A stretch of DNA of 64,000 nucleotides. Origin: Lachnospiraceae bacterium (GTDB lineage Bacteria; Bacillota; Clostridia; Lachnospirales; Lachnospiraceae). Both the position numbers and the translations under genes were made by a program. This document shows positions 1-7,847 of the stretch, in pieces (positions within the stretch are counted from its first letter, which is position 1; every line of letters begins with the position of its first letter). The stretch spans positions 26,693 to 90,692 of the forward strand of contig CAJTDN010000017.1 in the NCBI GenBank assembly GCA_910574865.1, written 5' to 3'. The notes beneath the pieces were generated by a model. That model did no database searches and was not told the origin of the DNA. It was given only the letters and a program-made list of their open reading frames with translations.

Positions 1-689
1 CGGCCATGATACCGATTAAGACATATGATGACAACCAGTATCTGTTCATGGCGACGGAACAAGGCCTGGTGAAGAAAACGCCGCTTAGGGAGTATTTTAA
101 CGTCCGTAAGAAAGGATTGGCGGCCATCACGTTGCGTGATGACGACCAGTTGATCGAGGTGAAGATTACGGATAATGAAAAGGACATTCTTCTCGTCACG
201 AAATATGGCCAATGTATTCGCTTTGATGAAAATGACGTCCGCTCCACGGGAAGAATCTCGATGGGCGTGCGCGGCATCAACCTAAGTGACCGTGACGTCG
301 TGATAGGCATGCAGGTCAACACGCAGGGAGACAGTCTGTTGATCGTATCTGAAAAGGGTATGGGCAAGCGCACCGCCATGGAAGAATTTACGAACCAGAA
401 TCGTGGCGGCAAGGGCGTGAAGTGCTATAAGATTACGGAGAAGACCGGAAACGTGGTGGGCATGAAGGCCGTTTCCGAGGATGATGAAATCATGATGATC
501 AACAGTGAGGGCATCATCATCCGAATGGCATGCGACACGATTTCCAAGTATGGAAGGATTACTTCGGGCGTGAAGTTGATTAACCTGGGCGGTAAGGAGA
601 GCGTCGTGAGCGTGGCGAAGGTAAGGAAGACGCAGGCGGAGATTGACGGTGAAGAAGTGGAAATCTCAGAGGACGCGGAGGAGGAATAA
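1..689 (+). CDS. gyrA: DNA gyrase subunit A, C-terminal part (5' truncated by window)
   Basis: This is the C-terminal beta-propeller of the gyrase A subunit, which wraps DNA so that the A2B2 enzyme can introduce negative supercoils. The frame is open from the left edge, so the catalytic part lies outside the window. About 228 residues remain. Repeated blades of the form V-x-x-x-TxxGxxxR are visible, together with a GyrA-box-like motif QNRGGKGV that distinguishes gyrase from topoisomerase IV. The protein ends in an acidic tail rich in Glu and Asp, as is common for GyrA. The next gene starts only 2 bases after the stop. Confidence 0.95.
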   Translation, partial: AMIPIKTYDDNQYLFMATEQGLVKKTPLREYFNVRKKGLAAITLRDDDQLIEVKITDNEKDILLVTKYGQCIRFDENDVRSTGRISMGVRGINLSDRDVVIGMQVNTQGDSLLIVSEKGMGKRTAMEEFTNQNRGGKGVKCYKITEKTGNVVGMKAVSEDDEIMMINSEGIIIRMACDTISKYGRITSGVKLINLGGKESVVSVAKVRKTQAEIDGEEVEISEDAEEE

Positions 690-691
690 TA

Positions 692-2515
692 ATGGAATTA
701 TCTTTGATGACATTCTCCATGTTGATGGATGCGAGCATGAAGAAGATGGATGCGGAAACGTTATGCCAGGTGGCAGAGCAGAACGGGCTTTCCTCATTGG
801 ACTTGATGGATTTTGACTTGAAGGTGTATGGTAAGGAAAAATTGATGGAGGCCATGAAGCGTCATGGCATTCATTGTGGCTGCCTGATTATGAGCACGCC
901 TTTCTTTAGTGCACCAGGCAAGGTGGAGGGAGAAATCAAGGAGAGGCTTGAGATTGCCAGGGAACTTGGAACGGACATCTTGATGGTCATTCCTGGGCAG
1001 GCCACGCCTGCGGACAAGTCCGCATGCAAAAAGATGGACAAGAGGGAAATGTTAAGGATTGCCGTTCATCTTTTCCGCGACGCGGTGGAACAGGCGAAAG
1101 AATATGGAATCAAGATTGGTTTTGAAAATACGCCGCATAGTTATAAACCGCTGGCATCCGCCAAGGATTGTAAGTTCGTGCTACAAGAAGTGCCGGGATT
1201 GGGACTCATTTTTGACACGGGGAATTTTCGGATTGCCGACACGGACTGCGACGAGATGGAAATTTATGAGGAACTCAAGGAATATATCATCCGCGTTCAT
1301 TTGAAGGACGTTGTGATTGGTGATTTTTCAAACGGTGAGGAATGTACGGACGGCCAAAAAATCAAGGCGGTTGTCACCGGCAGCGGTGTCATCCCGATGG
1401 AAAAGCTGATTGCAAGATTGCGCGAGGACGGGTACGACAAGGGTCTTGCCATTGAATATGCGAAGCCGGGCAATGTGCACGGGATGGACAACGCGATGGT
1501 GGTACAGCCTTATTGTGACTATATCCGGTCTGCATGGGAAGGAAGGGTTTTGAAGGTTCCGTATACGAAAATGGAAGGGATTGACATTCTTGTTTCCCGC
1601 CTTTTCTTTGGAACGGCGTTTATGCCGATGATGATGGGAAAAGAAGTCAATGCCTTGTTGGACGGCGTGTTTTCCATGGGAATCAACGCGTTTGACACGG
1701 CCAGGGGATATGGCATGGCGGAAAAATCGTTGGGAAGCTGGATAAAGGAGAGAAACAACCGTGACAAGGTGGTCGTCTTGTCTAAGTGTGGAAATGTCGG
1801 CCTGGGCGGCAAGGTTTGCGTCAACCGCAAAGTGATTGAGAAGGAGCTGGCCAAGAGCCTTAAGACGCTGGATACGGATTATATTGACATTTTCCTGCTT
1901 CACCGGGATGATCCGAATACTCCGGTCGGAGAAATGATAGAGGCACTAAACGACGCGAAAAGGGAAGGGAAAATCAAGATTTTCGGCGTGTCCAACTGGA
2001 CGCACGAAAGAATCATGGAAGCCAATGATTATGCCAAGGCACATGAATTGGAAGGATTTTCTGTTTCCAGCCCGAATTTTGGCCTGGCCGAGCAGGTGGC
2101 AGACCCGTGGGGCGGCGAGTGCATCACCATTTCAGGCCCGGAAAACGAGGAAGCCAGGGAATGGTACGCGAAGGAGCAGATGCCGGTGATTGCTTATTCC
2201 AGTTTAGGTAGGGGATTCTTCAGCGGAAGATTTACAAGCGGAGATTATGAAGGGGCAAAGAAAGTGATGGATGGCAACGCGCAGAAAGGATATTTGTGCG
2301 AGTCCAACATGAAACGCCTGGCAGTGGCGGAAGAGATGGCGAAGAGGGATGGATGCAGCGTGCCGCAGGTGGCGATGCGCTATATATTCTCCACGCCGAT
2401 GAACGTGTTTGCCGTGGTGAGCAGCCAGAACGTGGGCCGCATGAGGGAGAACGTGGTGGCCGCGAACATGCCGCTTGGGGCGGAGGACGTGGAAAAATTG
2501 GAGAGTCCGAAATAA
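692..2515 (+). CDS. Fused xylose-isomerase-like TIM barrel and aldo/keto reductase
   Basis: A 607-residue protein made of two enzymes. Residues about 1-275 look like a sugar-phosphate isomerase/epimerase barrel (AP_endonuc_2/XylE type), with likely metal ligands in GFENTPHS, DTGNF, HLKD and AIEYAKP. Residues about 285-607 are an aldo/keto reductase with the Asp-Tyr-Lys-His set visible in FDTARGYGMAE, VLSKCG and FLLHRDDP. The start is fixed by a GGAGG just upstream, inside the end of gyrA. Each half is close to full single-domain length, so this is a real fusion and not a misread. A coupled epimerisation and redox reaction on a sugar or polyol is inferred; the substrate is unknown. It is followed by a strong hairpin, which suggests it ends its own transcript. 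Confidence 0.85.
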   Translation: MELSLMTFSMLMDASMKKMDAETLCQVAEQNGLSSLDLMDFDLKVYGKEKLMEAMKRHGIHCGCLIMSTPFFSAPGKVEGEIKERLEIARELGTDILMVIPGQATPADKSACKKMDKREMLRIAVHLFRDAVEQAKEYGIKIGFENTPHSYKPLASAKDCKFVLQEVPGLGLIFDTGNFRIADTDCDEMEIYEELKEYIIRVHLKDVVIGDFSNGEECTDGQKIKAVVTGSGVIPMEKLIARLREDGYDKGLAIEYAKPGNVHGMDNAMVVQPYCDYIRSAWEGRVLKVPYTKMEGIDILVSRLFFGTAFMPMMMGKEVNALLDGVFSMGINAFDTARGYGMAEKSLGSWIKERNNRDKVVVLSKCGNVGLGGKVCVNRKVIEKELAKSLKTLDTDYIDIFLLHRDDPNTPVGEMIEALNDAKREGKIKIFGVSNWTHERIMEANDYAKAHELEGFSVSSPNFGLAEQVADPWGGECITISGPENEEAREWYAKEQMPVIAYSSLGRGFFSGRFTSGDYEGAKKVMDGNAQKGYLCESNMKRLAVAEEMAKRDGCSVPQVAMRYIFSTPMNVFAVVSSQNVGRMRENVVAANMPLGAEDVEKLESPK

Positions 2516-2546
2516 AAATGAGGGACTGCCGGGAAATGACTGCAGG

Positions 2547-2600
2547 CCCACAATATATGTCGTGGCGCATCTGGATTTGCCACCATATATTGTGGGTTTT
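2547..2600. terminator. Hairpin terminator between convergent genes
   Basis: A 13-bp arm starting CCCACAATATATG pairs with CATATATTGTGGG, with an inner GTGGC/GCCAC stem, followed by TTTT. It lies between the convergent fusion gene and the AraC-type regulator and could terminate both. Confidence 0.7.
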
Positions 2601-2631
2601 CCGCATTATCCGACAGCCCCTTGTTTATTTC

Positions 2632-3705
2632 TTATTCTTTGTCAATATCCTTCGGTTCCAAAAGGTTCATGCACATGTTGCGATATTCTTGCGGGGTCAT
2701 GTGAAAATGTTTTTGAAACTGTCGGTAAAACTGGGACGGGTTTTTAAATCCCACCGCCTCCGCTATTTTTTCCACGGTGTCGTCGGTCTGCAGAAGCAGG
2801 CTGGCGGCTTTTTTTATGTAGGTGTAGCTGCAGTAGGCGGAGAGCGTCATGCCCATGTTCTCCTTGAAAAGGCGGTTTAAGTAGTCGCTGTTGTAGTGGA
2901 GCGCGGTGGAGATATCCTCCCGCGTCAGGCGGCAGGAAGAACACTCGATAAAATTGCGGACGGTGTCCACCAGGCTTTCCAGCTTTAGCGTGATGTAGTT
3001 ACATTTGTAATGTTTCGGGTCAATCAACATATAAAGAAGGCGGCAAAACAAGCCATAAATTATCAGCCAGTAGCCGGGCGACTGTCTCTCCAACTCCTTG
3101 CGAATGGCGAGAAAGCAGGAAAAAACCTCCGGGACGAATTCTTTCGATCCAATGTGATGAAATTCCAAAAAACTGCTGGAGGGACACGGATCCTGGTCCT
3201 GGGAATGAAAAAAGCGCTGGAACAGCTTGTTCTCCTTCGGGTAATAGGACATGCCGCATTCCGGCCAGTTGTCAAGAAAATTCTTGGTAATGCAGCAGTA
3301 AAGGATGGAGGTGTTCGCCTGTTCTATCTCCGCGTGATGGATATTTCGGTCAAAAAGGCATGCGTCGCCCTCATGGTAGGTATAAACCGTGTTTTCAATC
3401 TGTAGCTTCAAGGTTCCGTTTCGGACGAACATCAGTTCAAAATAGTCATGATTATGGAGAATGGGAGCGTGGGTGACACTTTGCAAAGTCTGGGGAATTG
3501 CAATGTGGTAGTGTTTTCTCCCGTTACTTAACTCCACGGTCCGTTCGTTCGGCATGTTGACAAAAAAGGAAAATGACAACGGACTTTGGGTGTGGCGGTT
3601 GGAAGTCGTGTTCAGTCTCATGACGATGTCGGCCATCTCGTTCAGGGAGAGGCCTTTGTTGAAAAGACTTTCAATTTCAATATTGGTCTTTGTAGAATCA
3701 TTCAT
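2632..3705 (-). CDS. AraC-family transcriptional regulator
   Basis: A 357-residue regulator. The middle region (about residues 65-165) has cupin-type effector-binding signatures (ILHNHDYFELMFVRNG; DACLFDRNIHHAEI). The C-terminal 100 residues carry two AraC helix-turn-helices, ending in the family signature VGFKNPSQFYRQFQKHFHMT. An AAGGAG lies a few bases before the ATG at 3705. It is divergent from the ATPase and Fe-S gene pair and from the sugar locus beyond, so control of those genes by a sugar ligand is the simple inference. Confidence 0.9.
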   Translation of the reverse strand: MNDSTKTNIEIESLFNKGLSLNEMADIVMRLNTTSNRHTQSPLSFSFFVNMPNERTVELSNGRKHYHIAIPQTLQSVTHAPILHNHDYFELMFVRNGTLKLQIENTVYTYHEGDACLFDRNIHHAEIEQANTSILYCCITKNFLDNWPECGMSYYPKENKLFQRFFHSQDQDPCPSSSFLEFHHIGSKEFVPEVFSCFLAIRKELERQSPGYWLIIYGLFCRLLYMLIDPKHYKCNYITLKLESLVDTVRNFIECSSCRLTREDISTALHYNSDYLNRLFKENMGMTLSAYCSYTYIKKAASLLLQTDDTVEKIAEAVGFKNPSQFYRQFQKHFHMTPQEYRNMCMNLLEPKDIDKE

Positions 3706-4024
3706 ATATAAACTCCTTTCGGGTCGGAAAATGCAATTAGTGTATAAAAGGTTGGTCGTTATCTGTTATTGTGATAAGCAATAAAAATTCTTATACTAAA
3801 ACCAATATATGAGTAAAATAGCAAATGCTTGATTGAAATATACCAGAAAATCGTCATAATTTCAACAAAAAAATAAATATAGTAGAATTTACTAGTTAAA
3901 ATTAAGAATGCCGGTTAAAATTTTAATCAAGTAAAGAAAAATCAAAAATGTCGGAAAAGCGAAAGTGTAAAACGAGTGAGGTACAAAAGGAAAAATGGAA
4001 AAAAATTGGAAGGGAGGAAAGCAG
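3706..4024 (+). promoter_or_regulatory. Divergent intergenic region with a rightward promoter
   Basis: An AT-rich 319-base gap between the AraC-type gene and the ATPase gene. A rightward promoter is visible as TTGTGA (3769-3774), a 17-base spacer and TATACT (3792-3797). An imperfect dyad TTATTG...CAATAA overlaps the -35 region and could be a regulator site. The leader would be about 220 bases; I see no recognisable riboswitch in it. Confidence 0.45.
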
Positions 4025-4951
4025 ATGGGATTGTTTCATTGTCCCGTGGGAGCCATGACGCGGGGGGACGAGGAATGTATCCATTGCGGGCTTTGCAGTG
4101 CGGGTACGGCAGAGGAGCGGATTCGTTCCACACAAGTCATACGGGAATGGTTGCAGAAGACGGAAAAGGAGCGAAACAAGAACATCACGATTTTTAAAGT
4201 CGCGATTTGTGGAAAAGGGGGAAGTGGGAAAAGCACGCTGACCGCATTGCTTGCAGGCGCGCTGGAGGAGTTAGGGTATGCCACGTTTATTGTTGACTCG
4301 GATTCTTCCAACGGGGGACTCTGGAAGAAGTTGGGGATGGACGAGCCACCAAAGCCATTGAGCCAAATGGATGAAAGCGGGCCGGACGGGGAGTGGTTTA
4401 ACCAATCTCCCATGATATCCACAAATTTTGTGGAGCCATATGTAAGGAATAAGGGATTGAAGAGCCTGGTATCCATTGGAAAAATCGAAAATCCTTTGGA
4501 GGGGGATGCCAGGGAGATGGGAGATTATGCGAAGGAGATCATTCGCCATATAGTACCGTTGGAAAAGGAAATGATTCTCGTGGACCAGGAGGCGGGAGTG
4601 GAAAGTTTCGGTCGGGGAATCGAGATTTTGTGTGATACCGTGTTGATACCGGTGGAGCCGTCTGACGAATCTATCGAATTGGCCGGAAAAATCAAGTATA
4701 TGGCAGGAGGACTGGGAATACGGCGTGTCCGCGCCGTTCTCAACAAAGTGGAGGACGAGGAGCAAGAGGAATATTTACAAGAAGCCCTTTCACAGATGGA
4801 TATCCGCTTTTTGGGAACTTTGCCAAATCAAAAAGAGATACGTTCGCTAAACATGAGGGGACATGGATTTTCCCCAAAATTTTGCCATCAAACGGCAGGC
4901 GTGTTAACACAAATGATGCTGGACGAGGCCCAGATGAAATATAAAAGGTGA
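4025..4951 (+). CDS. CooC/MinD-like P-loop ATPase with N-terminal cysteine cluster
   Basis: A 308-residue ATPase of the SIMIBI/MinD-NifH class. The start at 4025 is chosen because GGGAGG lies 7 bases upstream; an upstream in-frame ATG at 3995 lacks a good site. Four cysteines near the N-terminus (positions 6, 18, 21 and 24) look like an Fe-S or zinc site. The Walker A is GKGGSGKST and a DSDSSNGG motif follows the next strand, as in CooC-type metallochaperones and NifH-like proteins. It is followed 52 bases later by a ferredoxin-like protein, so the two probably mature or energise a metalloenzyme together. No obvious client enzyme is encoded in the window. Confidence 0.75.
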   Translation: MGLFHCPVGAMTRGDEECIHCGLCSAGTAEERIRSTQVIREWLQKTEKERNKNITIFKVAICGKGGSGKSTLTALLAGALEELGYATFIVDSDSSNGGLWKKLGMDEPPKPLSQMDESGPDGEWFNQSPMISTNFVEPYVRNKGLKSLVSIGKIENPLEGDAREMGDYAKEIIRHIVPLEKEMILVDQEAGVESFGRGIEILCDTVLIPVEPSDESIELAGKIKYMAGGLGIRRVRAVLNKVEDEEQEEYLQEALSQMDIRFLGTLPNQKEIRSLNMRGHGFSPKFCHQTAGVLTQMMLDEAQMKYKR

Positions 4952-5003
4952 CCCACATCAGAAGAAATATGAGGGCAATTACAAAAGAAAGAGGAGGAAA
5001 TTT

Positions 5004-6149
5004 ATGAACGAAGAAAAGCAGAGAGAAGCGGTCGAAGAAATAGTGGGAAGTTTGTCGCCGAAGCCGAAGGAAGTTTATTATGAGGCGGCACACGGCATTT
5101 TTGACAAGATGACGATGAACCGTTTTGTCACGCCGTACTTGTTGCGGGAATTGTTCACGCCACTGGAGATGGAGATGGTGCTGGCGATGCCGGCAACCGG
5201 CGAGGAATTGGCGGAAAAATTTGGCATGGAGACGGAAAAGACAAAGGAAATGCTAAATCGGCTGGTAAGCCTGGGGCGTATCATCAGTTCCAGAAGACCG
5301 CCGTTTACGTACAGTCCTCATATGAACGCCATTGCGTTTCGGGACAGCATTGGCGTGGGGTTAAATGCCAACAAGATGGACTGGATGCCACACATCAAGG
5401 CAATCCGACTGATGTGCTTGTGGGTGAAGATGGAATATGACGAAAGGCTGGCTAAGGCCGTAAAGCATGAAATGCGTGTCATTCCAAAATACGAGTCCGT
5501 CAAAAATGTCCCGGGAGTGATGTTCTGTGAGAACATGAAAGAAATCGTGGAAAGCGCGGTGCGCGAAAGACAGTTTGTCGCCGCACGCTGCGTCTGTCGC
5601 AGCTATGCGTCCTACATGGCGGAAGGAAGGGATAATCCAAACCATTGTAATTGTTTGCAGGAACATGGGTCGGAGGACGGGCATTGCTTTTCCATCAGCC
5701 GCCAGGCGGAATATTTTGCCACCCAGAGGGGGGCGTATTGTCCTGATGAGGAGGCGGCATGGAAACTGTTTGAGGAGGCCGAGTGTTCAACTGCCATTTA
5801 CACCACGCCGAATACCAGGGACACCACCTTCATTTGCTCTTGCTGCGCGGATTGTTGTGGACTTTCAGAGTATGAGAAACAAGGGTTTGAGGTGCGAAAG
5901 CCAAGCCGATTCAGGCCGAAGGTAAGGCAGGAACGTTGCGTGGGTTGCAAAATGTGTGAAAAACGCTGTGCGTATGAAGCGATTCAAGTTGTTGACGGAA
6001 AGGCCGTCGTGGCTGGGGGAAAATGTCTGGGATGCGGAAACTGCGTCGTTACTTGTAAGACGAAGGCATTGAAAATGGAAATCGTGCAGCCGCCGGAGTG
6101 GGTTCCGGACATGCCCTACGTGGAGGGATGGTATTTGCCGGAAAGTTAA
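5004..6149 (+). CDS. 4Fe-4S dicluster protein with N-terminal winged-helix-like region
   Basis: A 381-residue protein. Residues about 1-110 resemble a winged-helix domain (AEKFGMETEKTKEMLNRLVS). The middle holds a cysteine-rich block (CVCRSYASYM, CNCLQEH, ICSCCADCCG). The last 70 residues have two ferredoxin-type clusters: CVGCKMCEKRC and CLGCGNCVVTC. It probably carries electrons or acts as an activator with the adjacent ATPase. The start is supported by GAGGAGG about 9 bases upstream. A purely regulatory Fe-S role cannot be excluded because of the N-terminal DNA-binding look. Confidence 0.75.
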   Translation: MNEEKQREAVEEIVGSLSPKPKEVYYEAAHGIFDKMTMNRFVTPYLLRELFTPLEMEMVLAMPATGEELAEKFGMETEKTKEMLNRLVSLGRIISSRRPPFTYSPHMNAIAFRDSIGVGLNANKMDWMPHIKAIRLMCLWVKMEYDERLAKAVKHEMRVIPKYESVKNVPGVMFCENMKEIVESAVRERQFVAARCVCRSYASYMAEGRDNPNHCNCLQEHGSEDGHCFSISRQAEYFATQRGAYCPDEEAAWKLFEEAECSTAIYTTPNTRDTTFICSCCADCCGLSEYEKQGFEVRKPSRFRPKVRQERCVGCKMCEKRCAYEAIQVVDGKAVVAGGKCLGCGNCVVTCKTKALKMEIVQPPEWVPDMPYVEGWYLPES

Positions 6150-6206
6150 TTTATGTGGATGATTGGCTGCATCCATGAAATGGTAATCAGGTATAAAAGA
6201 AGTCAG

Positions 6207-6237
6207 AACCGTATTCAAAGTATGAGGGAATACGGTT
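6207..6237 (+). promoter_or_regulatory. Hairpin upstream of MFS gene
   Basis: A 10-bp perfect stem (AACCGTATTC/GAATACGGTT) with an 11-base loop, between the Fe-S gene and the MFS ribosome site. It has no T-run, so it is more likely an mRNA processing or stability hairpin than a terminator. Confidence 0.4.
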
Positions 6238-6258
6238 TACAAAAGGAAGGAGAAAAGT

Positions 6259-7641
6259 ATGAGTCAGACAACACAACAAAAAAAGGAAAAGAACCAGGCG
6301 GAATTGTCAAAATGGAAGGAGAGGGCATCAAAGGCGACGCCGGCCAATTATCTGGTCATATTGGTCGTCATCGTGGCATTGGTCTACATCGTGGACGAGT
6401 TGACCTCGAACATCACCAGCACGGTGCAGTCATCTGTCGTGAATGATTTTTTCGTGAGCCAGGGAGTGGACTTCAATACCGGGCTTTCCAACATGTCGCT
6501 GATGATGATGCCGGCCTACGTGTTTTATTTTATCCTGCCGTTTTATAAGTCATTGGCGGACAAGTTTGGCAGGAAGATGTTCCTCGTCCTGAATACGCTG
6601 GGCATGGCGCTTGGCATGTTCACGATATGGATTTCCCCCAATATTTATACGTACATTTTGGGATGCTTGATTATTCGTTTCTTTATCCCCAATGACATGC
6701 AGGTCATGTATATCATGGAGGCCGCGCCGGAAAAGCACCGTGCAAAATTGTGCTCGATTACCAAGGCGTTCGGTTACGTGGGCGTAAGTTGTATCCCGCT
6801 CCTTAGGCTGGTCATGATGGACAACGACTCGACCAGGTGGCGTGAAATCTTTATCATCCCGGTCATCATGGGCGTGGCGGTAAGTATCCTCTGCGCGATT
6901 CTGGTAAAGGAGTCGCCTGTGTTCATGAGCCAGAGGATCAATCATCTGGAAAAGGAATTGGCGGACAATGGGAATGCCGAAAGCAAGAAGAACGCGCCCA
7001 AGGGCGGCGTGTTCAATGCCATCAAGTTTATCTTTACCCATAAGCAGCTGCGTTATATTGCCATTTGTGCGTTTATTTTTGCATGCTCCATCGCCGTGAC
7101 GGGATTTTACGAGTCCATCATGACCACCGGCGGCATGGATACGGCGGCGGTTACGCAGGCGTTGTTCATCTTCCCGTTGATGAACGCTTTGTTTACCCTG
7201 ATTGGCGGGTTCTTGACCGACCGTCTGGGACGGAAGCGTTCGCTGGCGACATTGGCAATTATCGCGATGGTCATGCTGGGAATGTTCATCATGTCGGCCG
7301 GAATGGGCTGGAATCCTTATATCGTGGGCGGATGCTACGGTATTTTCGTGGGATGTTTCTGGAGCGTCAGCGACCTTTTGTTCCTGATTTTCCCGGGAGA
7401 GTCCACGCCGACCGAGTTGCGCGCTTCCGTGTTGGGAACGCTGTCCTTGATTTTATTTGCGGGATCCATCATTTCCACGCTGGTCATTTCCGTGGCAATG
7501 CGTTTCGTGACATCAATTGGCATGCTTTGCCTGGTGGTGTGCATCCCGTTCATGCTGTTAAGCCTTTTGCTGGTCATGTTCAAAGTACATGAGACGAAGG
7601 GAGTCGACATGAACAATATTACCGGGGAAGAGTGGGAGTAG
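6259..7641 (+). CDS. MFS transporter, probable sugar or glycoside importer
   Basis: A 460-residue polytopic membrane protein with about 12 hydrophobic segments split by a charged central loop (about residues 225-250, rich in Lys and Asn). The MFS signature DKFGRK is visible after TM2, and its half-repeat DRLGRKR appears later. The first 35 residues are hydrophilic. It precedes a row of glycoside hydrolase and sugar-metabolism genes, which suggests uptake of their substrate. The start has AAGGAGG upstream (GGAAGGAGAAAAGT-ATG). Confidence 0.85.
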   Translation: MSQTTQQKKEKNQAELSKWKERASKATPANYLVILVVIVALVYIVDELTSNITSTVQSSVVNDFFVSQGVDFNTGLSNMSLMMMPAYVFYFILPFYKSLADKFGRKMFLVLNTLGMALGMFTIWISPNIYTYILGCLIIRFFIPNDMQVMYIMEAAPEKHRAKLCSITKAFGYVGVSCIPLLRLVMMDNDSTRWREIFIIPVIMGVAVSILCAILVKESPVFMSQRINHLEKELADNGNAESKKNAPKGGVFNAIKFIFTHKQLRYIAICAFIFACSIAVTGFYESIMTTGGMDTAAVTQALFIFPLMNALFTLIGGFLTDRLGRKRSLATLAIIAMVMLGMFIMSAGMGWNPYIVGGCYGIFVGCFWSVSDLLFLIFPGESTPTELRASVLGTLSLILFAGSIISTLVISVAMRFVTSIGMLCLVVCIPFMLLSLLLVMFKVHETKGVDMNNITGEEWE

Positions 7642-7661
7642 GAAGAAAATCGTTATTATTC

Positions 7662-7798
7662 ACGGGGTTGTGCGCCCCGCAGCACGGCCACCGTCCGATA
7701 AAGTGATGGTGCCAGTGGGCATCCAGCCCATTGGCGAAGGCAATTTAAGATGGCTGGATGCCGTTACAATTCGCGGCGGTTAGGCCGTGAATTGTAAC
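7662..7798 (+). repeat. Intergenic palindromic element, copy 1
   Basis: The gap after the MFS gene holds two adjacent hairpins. The first has perfect 11-bp arms, GGCATCCAGCC (7718-7728) and GGCTGGATGCC (7752-7762). The second starts immediately at GTTACAATTC and spans 7763-7798 with a 15-bp stem including one G-T pair. The second hairpin with its left flank recurs at 20399-20446. No long T-run follows. Confidence 0.6.
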
Positions 7799-7847
7799 AG
7801 AAAATCATGGCCGAGGGCCTTGGATGATTAATATGAAGGAGCTTGTT

